18,247 nucleotides of DNA from Prevotella sp. CAG:617. GTDB lineage: Bacteria > Bacteroidota > Bacteroidia > Bacteroidales > Bacteroidaceae. Below are positions 1 to 6,241 of this stretch, one piece after another. The notes under the pieces are model-generated. The model did not search any database and was not told the origin of the DNA. It was given only the letters and a program-made list of their open reading frames with translations. The position numbers and the translations under genes were made by a program. Location: NCBI GenBank assembly GCA_000438115.1, contig FR903583.1, positions 1 to 18,247 on the forward strand, given 5' to 3'. Numbering within the stretch: position 1 is the stretch's first letter; every line of letters begins with the position of its first letter.

Positions 1-1
1 C

Positions 2-322
2 CGCCTGTATGCCATTATCGACAAGCATCTTTCCGACCCCGACTTCGGCGTGGAGCAGCTGGGCGAGCGCATCGGCCTGAGCCGCGTGCAGCTCTACCGC
101 AAGACCAAGACCCTCTGCGGCTATTCGCCCAACGAACTGCTGCGTGCCACGCGCCTCAAGCGGGCCGCCTCGCTCCTGGCGTCCACCGAAAAGACCATTG
201 CCGAAATCACCTACGAGGTCGGTTTCAGCTCGCCGTCGTACTTTACCAAGTGTTACAAGGAATTTTTCGGCGAGAATCCCGCCAACTTTCTCAAGCGGAA
301 AAATGAGAATACGGGTTTGTAG
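2..322 (+). CDS. C-terminal part of an AraC-type regulator, probably a hybrid two-component system protein (5' end outside window)
   Basis: An open frame runs from the window edge to a stop at 320-322, giving the last 106 residues of a longer protein. They form an AraC/XylS DNA-binding domain with two helix-turn-helix units: the first around 'GVEQLGERIGLSRVQLYRK', the second around 'TIAEITYEVGFSSPSYFTK', followed by the usual 'F' and 'P' near the end of the domain. The wording of this block ('SRVQLYRK', 'GYSPNELLR', 'EVGFSSPSYFTKCYKEFFGE') is typical of Bacteroidetes hybrid two-component systems, which join a periplasmic sensor, histidine kinase, receiver and AraC domain in one chain and usually control a polysaccharide utilisation locus. 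The sensor and kinase are not in the window, so 'hybrid' is inference from the tail; a plain AraC regulator is the alternative. The internal ATG at 50 is not a real start because the helix before it belongs to the domain. Confidence 0.85.
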   Translation, partial: RLYAIIDKHLSDPDFGVEQLGERIGLSRVQLYRKTKTLCGYSPNELLRATRLKRAASLLASTEKTIAEITYEVGFSSPSYFTKCYKEFFGENPANFLKRKNENTGL

Positions 323-333
323 CGCGCTGCCGC

Positions 334-372
334 TTTTTCCTTGGTTGGACAGTATGCGCAACCAAGGAAAAA
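334..372. repeat. Perfect 14-bp inverted repeat just after the regulator stop
   Basis: The arm at 334-347 (five T then CCTTGGTTG) is the exact reverse complement of 359-372, with an 11-base loop. It begins 12 bases after the stop at 322. On both strands the T tract comes first and the A tract last, which is the reverse of an intrinsic terminator, so I list it as an inverted repeat. It could stabilise the 3' end of the mRNA or be a binding site. Confidence 0.6.
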
Positions 373-395
373 ACATGCTTGCCGGAGCATAAACC

Positions 396-458
396 AAACA
401 AGGTCGGACTTTGTAAAAACAGGAAGGCGTCCTGTAAAAACAAAGTCCGACCTTGTTT
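396..458. terminator. Long hairpin between convergent genes, probable bidirectional terminator
   Basis: The arms 396-414 and 440-458 are perfect 19-base reverse complements with core AAGGTCGGACTTTGT. The 25-base loop contains a second small hairpin (ACAGGA at 419-424 with TCCTGT at 430-435). On the plus strand the stem is followed by a T-rich stretch. It sits between the plus-strand regulator (stop 322) and the minus-strand regulator pair (stop 549), where a shared terminator is expected. The core and loop start recur at 4077-4110. Confidence 0.6.
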
Positions 459-548
459 CTGTTTGCCTTAACCTCCTTTCGTCATTGTAGGGAGTGGCAT
501 GTTTTCTGTTGGTCCGGGTGGGGATTTTGTTGGCGCGTACAGTGGCAG

Positions 549-2243
549 TTACGGTTGTGTGTGCACCTCAGTTTGCTGATCGTTGTTCTGCAGCAGTTGC
601 AGGATATAGAGGTTGAGGTTGGTGCTGTGGTTGTCAAGTCCGAGTTTCTTGCGGATGTGTGTATTGGTTTTGTAGTAGTTGCAGGAGTTGATGTACCGTC
701 CTACTTCCTTGCTGTTCAGTCCCAGGGCAAACAGGCAGCAGTAGCCCACCTCCCAGGGGGTGAGTCCCTGCTCCTCCAGATAGCGTACAAACTCGGGGTG
801 ACTGACGGTAAAGGCCTTTCTTGTGGATTGCATAAAGGCTTCCTTGTCCTCCAGAATCCGGGTAATGTGTTTCTCCGGTTCGCGTCCGTCCTCGGTAATA
901 TATGCTTTGAAGAATTCGTTGAGCAGGGCCAGCCGGCTCTTGATGATTTCCTTTGTTTCGCTGTTGAGCCGGTTGTTTCCGGCCAGAAGCGACTGCAGGC
1001 TCTGAAATTCTTCTTCCAGCTGCTCGTACTGCCGGCGGTAGTGTTCCTTTTCCTGCTCGGCCAGGCGTTTCTGCATCCGGCTGATACGCAGGCGGTAGCT
1101 GATGAAGAGAACAACGAGCAGGAGGATGGCAATGCAGCAGGCCGCCATCCAGTAGTTGCGCACCCGGGTCAGTTCGGCTTCGCGGTTCTGCAGTTCCTGC
1201 TGATGCCTGGCTTCGGTCAGGCGTACGTTTTCCTGCAGGGCCGAGATGTTGAGCGAGTCGTTGATGTTGTTGAATTGTGTGTATGCCTCGCCGGCTTCCT
1301 TGTATTTTCCTTGTGCGCGGTAGAGGAAAACAAGGATGGCGTAATACCGCTTGTCGGAATATATTGAGGAGGAATGGAGCTTGTGTTGTGAAGCAAAGTA
1401 TTCGGCCCGCTCAAAATCTTTAATGGCCGTATAGGCGTCAGCTAATGTCAGGAAGTCCCACTTGGATGGCGGCACATGGGACTCGTATTCCTGAATGGCG
1501 GCTTGAATGCTGTCTTTACCGCAGAAACTGGTTGCGGCAATCAGGTAATTGTTGTAGAAATCCTGTTTTCTTTTTTCGCTTATGTAGGGCCACAATTTTC
1601 GGCATTCTTTCAGGTATTTCCAGGTGTTGGCCTTGTCATTTTTTAAAGTGTATGTGTTGGCAATGTCAATGAGACAATGGGCGTAGCTGTCTGTTTTCCC
1701 TACCCTTCGGAAATAATAAGTAGCTTTTTTCCCGGCCTCAATGGCTTTGTCAAAGCTCATCAGTTGTTCGTAGGGCTGTATTTGTGCCGAATAAGTTCTT
1801 GCTTTGGTGAGTATGTCGTTGGATTCTTTTCCTCTTTCCAGTGCCTTCAGAAAGGTCTGCAGGGCTTTGCTCATGTTTCCGGCGTTGTCGTAGATGCGTC
1901 CCTGATAGTAAAAGGTGCGCATCTGCTCGGTGGGCGTGCCGTGGTCCTCGTAGTAGTCAATGGCCGGCTTGAGCACGTGGAAATCCTTGAGGTCAATGTA
2001 GTTTTTGTCCAGTGCCATCGACAGGAGCATGGCGTAGCGTGCGCGGTCGTGCTGCGCGCTCAGGCGCAGGGTGTCTATGCGGCGCAGCAGGGCCAGGGCG
2101 CTGTCGGGCCTTTGCTCCATCAGGCTGTCGGCCGTGTCAAGCTCGGGCACGTTTGTGCCCTGTCTGCAGGCAGAGAGGCACAGCACCATGAACACAGAGC
2201 ATGCCATGGGAATAATGTACGGGTAAACTTTCTTTCTTAGCAT
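549..2243 (-). CDS. Downstream copy of the TPR-membrane-HTH regulator (intact)
   Basis: The ATG at 2243, overlapping the restored stop of the upstream copy, gives a 564-residue protein. Residues 1-26 are a lipoprotein signal with lipobox LSAC (Cys26). Residues about 35-345 are helical TPR-like repeats ('MRTFYYQGRIYDNAGNMSKA', 'YRAQGKYKEAGEAY'). A membrane helix lies at about 364-383, a charged coiled coil at 386-430, and residues about 493-537 form a LuxR-like helix-turn-helix ('LTPWEVGYCCLFALGLNSKE', then 'YYKTNTHIRKKLGL'). Bacteroidetes carry many such TPR-TM-HTH proteins, usually annotated only as TPR or hypothetical proteins; a membrane-bound one-component regulator is the reasonable reading, with no known signal or target. 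About 122 bases (1912-2033) are identical to the upstream copy, while the C-terminal halves differ clearly. It has no promoter of its own that I can see and would depend on the promoter before 3947. Confidence 0.8.
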   Translation of the reverse strand: MLRKKVYPYIIPMACSVFMVLCLSACRQGTNVPELDTADSLMEQRPDSALALLRRIDTLRLSAQHDRARYAMLLSMALDKNYIDLKDFHVLKPAIDYYEDHGTPTEQMRTFYYQGRIYDNAGNMSKALQTFLKALERGKESNDILTKARTYSAQIQPYEQLMSFDKAIEAGKKATYYFRRVGKTDSYAHCLIDIANTYTLKNDKANTWKYLKECRKLWPYISEKRKQDFYNNYLIAATSFCGKDSIQAAIQEYESHVPPSKWDFLTLADAYTAIKDFERAEYFASQHKLHSSSIYSDKRYYAILVFLYRAQGKYKEAGEAYTQFNNINDSLNISALQENVRLTEARHQQELQNREAELTRVRNYWMAACCIAILLLVVLFISYRLRISRMQKRLAEQEKEHYRRQYEQLEEEFQSLQSLLAGNNRLNSETKEIIKSRLALLNEFFKAYITEDGREPEKHITRILEDKEAFMQSTRKAFTVSHPEFVRYLEEQGLTPWEVGYCCLFALGLNSKEVGRYINSCNYYKTNTHIRKKLGLDNHSTNLNLYILQLLQNNDQQTEVHTQP

Positions 2244-3947
2244 GATGGTAAGTCGGTCGGAGCAGCAGCTGATTCGCATGCTTCCAGCATTTGCTTGATG
2301 TAGAGGTTGAGGTTCGTACAGTGGCTGTCGAGTCCGAGTTTTTTTGCGAATCATGCTGTTGGTTTTGTAGTAAGTGCTGGAGTTGATGTAGTGCCCCACC
2401 TCCTTACTGCTTAGCCCTAAGGCATAAAGGCAGCAGTAGCCTACTTCCCAGTCTGTGAGACCGTGGTTTCGGAGTTGTTGGATGAAATCGGGATGACTGA
2501 TGGAAAAGGACTGGCAGGTGGATTGCATAAAGGTTTCCTTGTCCGCCAAAATCTGGTGGATACGGTTTTCGGCCTTGTTGCCATTCTCGGCCAGGTGAGC
2601 TTTGATAAAATCGTTGAGCAGGGCCAGTCGCTTCTTGACAATTTTTTTCGTCTCATCATTGAGCCGGTTGTTTTCCGCTAAAAGCAGTTGCAGACTCTGA
2701 TGTTCGTCTTCCAACTGTTCGTACAGCCGGCGGTACTGTTCCTTTTCCTGTTCAATCAGACGTTTTTGCATCCGGCTGATGCGTAGACGGTAGCTGATGA
2801 AGAGTATGATGAGCAGGAGGATGACTATGCCACAAACCGTTATCCACAAGTTGCGTATCTGGTTCAGTTCGGATTCCTTGTTCAGTAGTTCCTGCTGATG
2901 CCGGGCTTCGGTCAGGCGTACATTTTCCTGCAGGGCCGAGATATTGAGCGAATCGTTGATGTGGTTGAACCGTGAGTAAGCCTCTCCGGCTTCCTTGTAT
3001 TTTCCCTGCGCACGGCAGAGGAAGTACAGGATGGCGTAATATCGACTGTCGGAATCTATCGAGGTGTGGAGTTTGTATTGTGAAGCGAAATATTCGGCAC
3101 GGTCAAAATCTTCAATAATTAGATGGGCATTAGCTAATGTCAGATTATCCCACTTGGATTGAGGTACATGGGACTCGTATTCCTGAATAGCTGATTGAAT
3201 GCGGTTCTTCTTACAGAATTTACATACTGTGATTAGATAGTTGTTGTAGAAATCCTGTTTTCTTATGTCGCTCAAGTGAGACCACAATTTTCGGCATTCA
3301 TTCAGGTATTTCCAGGTGTTGGCCTTGTCATTTTTTAAAGTGTATGTGTTGGCAATGTCAATGAGACAATGGGCGTAGCTGTCTGTTTTCCCGGTCTTTT
3401 GGAAATAATAAGCAGCTTTCTTTCCGGTTTCAATGGCTTTGTCAAAGCTCATCAGTTGTAAATTGGGCTCGAGCTGTGCGAAATAGGCCCGTGCTCGGGT
3501 CAGGGTGTCGTTGGATTCTTTTCCTCTTTCCAGTGCCTTCAGAAAGGTCTGCAGGGCTTTGCTCATGTTTCCGGCGTTGTTGTAAATGCGTCCCTGGTAG
3601 TAGAAGGTGCGCATCTGCTCGGTGGGCGTGCCGTGGTCCTCGTAGTAGTCAATGGCCGGCTTGAGCACGTGGAAATCCTTGAGGTCAATGTAGTTTTTGT
3701 CCAGTGCCATCGACAGGAGCATGGCATAGCGTGCGCGGTCGTGCCGTGAGGTCAGGCGCAGGGTGTCTATGCGGCGCAGCAGGGCCAGGGCGCTGTCGGG
3801 CCTTTGCTCCATCAGGCTGTCGGCCGTGTCAAGCTCGGGCACGTCAGCGGGGCGGGTGCAGGCGGTCAGGCACAGTGTCGCCAGCAATGCGAGGTAAAGG
3901 CCGGCCGTGTGCAGCGCATGAGACGGAGCGGAATGACGATATGACAT
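549..3947 (-). CDS. Double-length ORF: two tandem TPR-membrane-HTH regulators read as one frame
   Basis: As the sequence stands, one uninterrupted minus-strand frame runs from the ATG at 3947 to TAA at 549, giving 1132 residues. It contains the same protein twice: lipoprotein signal, TPR repeats, membrane helix, coiled coil and HTH, then a short unrelated-looking link (about 'TRTRQPLYEPQPLHQ') and a second lipoprotein signal. A second signal peptide in mid-protein, together with an A7 tract at the link, shows that the fusion comes from a one-base insertion, not from an original design. An automatic gene caller would report this single gene, perhaps starting at the ATG at 4034; that start lies upstream of the promoter-like site at 3988-3995 and ahead of the lipoprotein signal, so 3947 is preferred. 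The two member genes are described separately. Confidence 0.6.
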   Translation of the reverse strand: MSYRHSAPSHALHTAGLYLALLATLCLTACTRPADVPELDTADSLMEQRPDSALALLRRIDTLRLTSRHDRARYAMLLSMALDKNYIDLKDFHVLKPAIDYYEDHGTPTEQMRTFYYQGRIYNNAGNMSKALQTFLKALERGKESNDTLTRARAYFAQLEPNLQLMSFDKAIETGKKAAYYFQKTGKTDSYAHCLIDIANTYTLKNDKANTWKYLNECRKLWSHLSDIRKQDFYNNYLITVCKFCKKNRIQSAIQEYESHVPQSKWDNLTLANAHLIIEDFDRAEYFASQYKLHTSIDSDSRYYAILYFLCRAQGKYKEAGEAYSRFNHINDSLNISALQENVRLTEARHQQELLNKESELNQIRNLWITVCGIVILLLIILFISYRLRISRMQKRLIEQEKEQYRRLYEQLEDEHQSLQLLLAENNRLNDETKKIVKKRLALLNDFIKAHLAENGNKAENRIHQILADKETFMQSTCQSFSISHPDFIQQLRNHGLTDWEVGYCCLYALGLSSKEVGHYINSSTYYKTNSMIRKKTRTRQPLYEPQPLHQANAGSMRISCCSDRLTIMLRKKVYPYIIPMACSVFMVLCLSACRQGTNVPELDTADSLMEQRPDSALALLRRIDTLRLSAQHDRARYAMLLSMALDKNYIDLKDFHVLKPAIDYYEDHGTPTEQMRTFYYQGRIYDNAGNMSKALQTFLKALERGKESNDILTKARTYSAQIQPYEQLMSFDKAIEAGKKATYYFRRVGKTDSYAHCLIDIANTYTLKNDKANTWKYLKECRKLWPYISEKRKQDFYNNYLIAATSFCGKDSIQAAIQEYESHVPPSKWDFLTLADAYTAIKDFERAEYFASQHKLHSSSIYSDKRYYAILVFLYRAQGKYKEAGEAYTQFNNINDSLNISALQENVRLTEARHQQELQNREAELTRVRNYWMAACCIAILLLVVLFISYRLRISRMQKRLAEQEKEHYRRQYEQLEEEFQSLQSLLAGNNRLNSETKEIIKSRLALLNEFFKAYITEDGREPEKHITRILEDKEAFMQSTRKAFTVSHPEFVRYLEEQGLTPWEVGYCCLFALGLNSKEVGRYINSCNYYKTNTHIRKKLGLDNHSTNLNLYILQLLQNNDQQTEVHTQP
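2237..3947 (-). pseudogene. Upstream copy of the TPR-membrane-HTH regulator, frameshifted at an A7 tract near its C-terminus
   Basis: The start at 3947 gives a lipoprotein signal ending in the lipobox LTAC (Cys30), then a TPR-rich region with periplasmic character, one membrane helix ('VCGIVILLLIILFISYRL'), a coiled coil and a C-terminal HTH of LuxR-like form ('LTDWEVGYCCLYALGLSSKE'). The frame breaks at 2339-2345, where seven A (minus strand) follow CGC. Removing one A turns the odd tail 'RKKTRTRQP' into 'RKKLGLDSHCTNLNLYIKQ', which matches the downstream copy's 'RKKLGLDNHSTNLNLYILQ', and ends at TAA 2239-2237, giving a 569-residue protein. That stop overlaps the next start as ATGCTAA, so the genes were translationally coupled. 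Domain order suggests a one-component sensor: outer-face TPR domain, cytoplasmic DNA-binding domain; the ligand is unknown. The shift may be a real mutation, phase variation, transcript slippage or a sequencing error. Confidence 0.75.
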
Positions 3948-3987
3948 GGATTTCTCTTTTTTCGATAAGTGTTTCAAGCACTTTATG

Positions 3988-3995
3988 CAAAAGTA
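3988..3995 (-). promoter_or_regulatory. Bacteroidetes-type -7 box for the regulator pair
   Basis: The minus strand reads TACTTTTG, which fits TAnnTTTG. Transcription would start about 35 bases before the ATG at 3947. No TTTG box is found at the expected distance upstream (nearest one is 36 bases away), so this is a partial match. It favours 3947 over the upstream ATG at 4034 as the start. Confidence 0.4.
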
Positions 3996-4076
3996 CAAAT
4001 ATTTTGCGGGCTGCGGCAGGGGGGCATTTATCAAAATGACGGAGGAGTGGACAAATACGTCGTTTTTTGATAAGAA

Positions 4077-4110
4077 AAGGTCGGACTTTGTAAAAATAAA
4101 GTCCGACCTT
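4077..4110. terminator. Hairpin with the same core as the one at 396-458
   Basis: Arms 4077-4089 and 4098-4110 are perfect 13-base reverse complements around the loop GTAAAAAT. Bases 4077-4096 are identical to 400-419. On the minus strand the stem is followed by a T-rich run, so it could end transcription coming from the DUF3244-like gene before the regulator pair begins; the plus-strand side is T-rich too. Confidence 0.55.
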
Positions 4111-4408
4111 CTTTGTTTTTGCTCCCGACTTTTTGCGTGTAAGGCGGAAAAGATGTAAATCCGTGCCTTTCAGCGCAAAGCATGAATAAACAGGCTATTT
4201 GTTTTCCAGAGATAACGCCGGGAAGCGAAGGGCCGGGAGTAATGGTGTGGTTTGAAACAAACCGCTATAACCGCCGCTGCCGGTGTTATCATTTGATTGA
4301 TATATATGATATTTTTGTGTTGAAAATTTTGTACCCCAGTTTTTTCTGAGGCGGGTAGAGTACAGAGTCAGTTTGAAACCGGCCGACTCTGTGCCTGTTG
4401 CTGGGGAT
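4111..4408. other. Intergenic stretch of about 300 bases with hairpins, no supported gene
   Basis: No convincing coding region is present. A minus-strand frame here gives a low-complexity 85-residue product that overlaps the neighbouring gene and resembles nothing I know. Two small inverted repeats are visible: GGTTTG-AAA-CAAACC at 4249-4263, and 8-base arms ACAGAGTC/GACTCTGT at 4362-4369 and 4385-4392. The second lies just after the DUF3244-like stop and could shape the end of its mRNA, but it has no T tract. Confidence 0.5.
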
Positions 4409-4810
4409 TTATAGGGTAAACGTACCCTCACCTGCGTACTCGGTCGATTCAATGACCAGCAGGTAGTGTCCGGAACCGCTGGTTAAATTCAGGGTGACTG
4501 TCGGTTCCTGCGTGGCATTGACCGTTGTGCTGCCTACCGTAGCGTGGGTCTGACTGTCCTTTACGGTGACGGTTGTTTCGCCCAACAGTTCAGGCAGTGA
4601 CAGAACAAGGCGAAGCGGATTGGAATATACCTCTCCGGTGGCAAAAAGCACATGTCCTGAGCGTTCTTTATCTTTTGAAGGGTTGTATGGTTTTAATCCT
4701 ATAACAATGTCGTCATTCGTCTTTTGAACTTGTGCGGCATAAACTGCATTTCCGAAACAGATGCACAGGCACATGAAGAATAGAGTTACGGTAAATCTGA
4801 TGCTTTTCAT
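4409..4810 (-). CDS. Small exported protein, DUF3244-like
   Basis: The product is 133 residues. The start at 4810 gives a clear signal peptide ('MKSIRFTVTLFFMCLCICFG', cleavage near 'VYA-AQVQ'). The mature part is a short beta-rich domain with the pattern of DUF3244: a 'SNPLRLVLSLPELLGETTVT' core strand pair, a 'VKDSQTHATVGSTTV' hairpin, and the closing 'GHYLLVIESTEYAGEGTFTL'. DUF3244 proteins are short secreted Bacteroidales proteins with an immunoglobulin-like fold and no known job. An in-frame ATG at 4819 and a more upstream one are possible, but the promoter at 4838-4868 places the transcript start near 4831, which rules out the upstream one and favours 4810. The gene stands alone with its own promoter and a hairpin downstream, so it is probably transcribed by itself. 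Confidence 0.75.
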   Translation of the reverse strand: MKSIRFTVTLFFMCLCICFGNAVYAAQVQKTNDDIVIGLKPYNPSKDKERSGHVLFATGEVYSNPLRLVLSLPELLGETTVTVKDSQTHATVGSTTVNATQEPTVTLNLTSGSGHYLLVIESTEYAGEGTFTL

Positions 4811-4837
4811 GATAAACATTTTGCTTGATTTGAGTTG

Positions 4838-4868
4838 CAAAAATAGCAATTTAAAGTTTGAGCACAAA
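4838..4868 (-). promoter_or_regulatory. Complete Bacteroidetes promoter of the DUF3244-like gene
   Basis: On the minus strand TTTG lies at 4868-4865 and TATTTTTG at 4845-4838, separated by 19 bases. This fits the consensus for the major Bacteroidetes sigma factor (TTTG, 19-21 bases, TAnnTTTG). The expected transcript start is about 20 bases before the ATG at 4810. Confidence 0.7.
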
Positions 4869-5020
4869 GTAAAAAGTTTTCTTTCGGTATTTGTAAATAT
4901 TTGATAAATAGGATGTTATAAAATATTTACGCAAAAAAGTTTTCCACCTTCGAAATAATGTTTGCTGTATCAACAAATCCGGCTCAATTTGAAAGGAAAC
5001 AAATGCTTTCGGCCAGTTTT

Positions 5021-6085
5021 TTAGTAGTTCCAGTTCCTTTCTACCCACCGCAGTATATTTTTCCGGGCCGTTTCCGGGCGGATGGCTTCTTTAAGGGGCA
5101 TGCCGGCTGGTGTCAGGCTGCTGACTCGGCTGAAACCAGCCTGCAGAAGCGAGGCTGCATCGTCGGCCTGTCCGGCTATTAGCCAGACGGGAATTCCCTG
5201 CTGTCGGGCCCGCCGCATTACCCTTTCGGGCAGCTTGCCCATGAGGGTCTGACGGTCGGCATGGCCCTCGCCGGTAATGACGAGGTCGGCATGCTTCAGG
5301 AGGTGGTCAAAACCGGCGAGGTCAAGCAGCAGGTCGGCACCGGATTCCATGGTAGCCTGCAGATATTGCAGAAAGGCGTATCCCAGCCCGCCGGCCGCTC
5401 CGGCACCCGGCCGGGTGGAGGCGTCCCACCCCATACGCCGGGCCGACAGTTCGGCAAAGTGGCGCGCGCGGCGGTCAAGCTCGTCTACCATGTCGGGCGT
5501 GGCGCCCTTTTGCGGGGCAAATACGTGGGCGGCGCCTTCGGGGCCGTAGAGCGGGTTGCGTACGTCGCAGGCCAGGACAAACCGGCAGCCGCCCAGCATG
5601 TTGTGTATCACTTCGTCAATGGTACCGCCGGGAGCCAGCGTGTCGGTCAGCCCCCGCAGCATGCCTCGTCCGGCATCGCTCGTGCCGCTGCCGCCCAGCC
5701 CGATGATAAATTGGCGGCAGCCGCGGCGTGCGGCGTGAGCCACCAGTTCGCCTACACCGTAGGAGGTGGCCGTCAGCGGGTTGCGCTCGGCGGCCGGTAT
5801 GAGGGTCAGTCCGCAGGCCAGGGCTGATTCAATGATGGCCGTTCCGTCGGGCGCCAGTCCGTAGCGGGCCGTGACGGGCCGCATCAGCGGGTCGTGTACC
5901 TCCACTTCAAAGGTCTGCCCGTGCAGGGCGGCGGTAAAGGCTTGCAGCATGCCTTCGCCGCCGTCGGAGAGGGGGAGGCTGCTGACGTCTGCGCCGCGGG
6001 CGGTGAGGGCGCGGGCAAAGGCGGCTTCCACTTCTTCGGAGGTGAGACAGCCTTTGAAGGAATCGAGAGCAAGCAGTATGTGCAT
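5021..6085 (-). CDS. glxK: Glycerate kinase, type I (GlxK/GarK family)
   Basis: This 354-residue cytoplasmic enzyme phosphorylates glycerate using ATP; members of the family give 2- or 3-phosphoglycerate. The length is close to the family's. Family motifs in order are 'ALDSFKG' (residues 6-12), 'LSDGGEG' (39-45), 'GLGGSGTSDAGRG' (129-141, the glycine-rich nucleotide loop), 'ACDVRNPLYGPEGAA' (172-186), 'APQKGAT' (190-196), 'RPGAGAAGGLGYA' (225-237) and 'ITGEGHADRQTLMGK' (270-284). I start at 6085 because the protein then begins 'MHILLALDSFKG', as the family does; in-frame ATGs at 6103 and 6166 only add an unlike tail, and 6166 lies inside the promoter. The gene is very GC-rich, so it has long meaningless frames on the other strand. 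No glyoxylate or tartronate genes lie nearby, so the source of glycerate here is not shown. Confidence 0.93.
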   Translation of the reverse strand: MHILLALDSFKGCLTSEEVEAAFARALTARGADVSSLPLSDGGEGMLQAFTAALHGQTFEVEVHDPLMRPVTARYGLAPDGTAIIESALACGLTLIPAAERNPLTATSYGVGELVAHAARRGCRQFIIGLGGSGTSDAGRGMLRGLTDTLAPGGTIDEVIHNMLGGCRFVLACDVRNPLYGPEGAAHVFAPQKGATPDMVDELDRRARHFAELSARRMGWDASTRPGAGAAGGLGYAFLQYLQATMESGADLLLDLAGFDHLLKHADLVITGEGHADRQTLMGKLPERVMRRARQQGIPVWLIAGQADDAASLLQAGFSRVSSLTPAGMPLKEAIRPETARKNILRWVERNWNY

Positions 6086-6165
6086 GGGTGACTGATTGTG
6101 CATGTATGGTTTTATCGGGCGTGCGGACTGGCGTCGATGCTCCTGTCCGGAATGGTTTTCATGCA

Positions 6166-6197
6166 CAAAATTAGGTATTTAAAGTATGAAAGCCAAG
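6166..6197 (-). promoter_or_regulatory. Probable promoter of the glycerate kinase gene
   Basis: The minus strand carries TAATTTTG at 6173-6166, an exact TAnnTTTG, with CTTG (three of four bases of TTTG) at 6197-6194, 20 bases upstream. The transcript would start near 6160, consistent with a start codon at 6103 or 6085. Confidence 0.55.
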
Positions 6198-6241
6198 TGT
6201 GCCGTTTGCTTTGGTAATTTTTTTTGATGCATATCCATACG

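Noticed and set aside
453..1367. Long plus-strand open frame (304 codons) across the downstream regulator
   Set aside because: It lies wholly opposite a clear TPR-HTH gene, has a hydrophobic, valine-rich product with no domain, and arises from the codon bias of the real gene.
2337..2348. Programmed ribosomal frameshift site at the A7 tract
   Set aside because: The shift needed to restore the short gene is +1, while A-rich slippery sites usually drive -1; no stimulatory structure was evident. Mutation, slippage or sequencing error fit better.
4310..4317. Plus-strand TATTTTTG resembling a -7 box
   Set aside because: The nearest TTTG is 14 bases away, and it would transcribe only antisense to the DUF3244-like gene; AT-rich DNA gives such matches by chance.
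4195..4452. Minus-strand frame of 85 codons downstream of the DUF3244-like gene
   Set aside because: No recognisable domain, signal or ribosome site, and it overlaps the end of a supported gene.
5261..5827. Plus-strand open frame of 188 codons opposite the glycerate kinase gene
   Set aside because: The region is very GC-rich, where long chance frames are expected; the minus-strand gene has all its family motifs.
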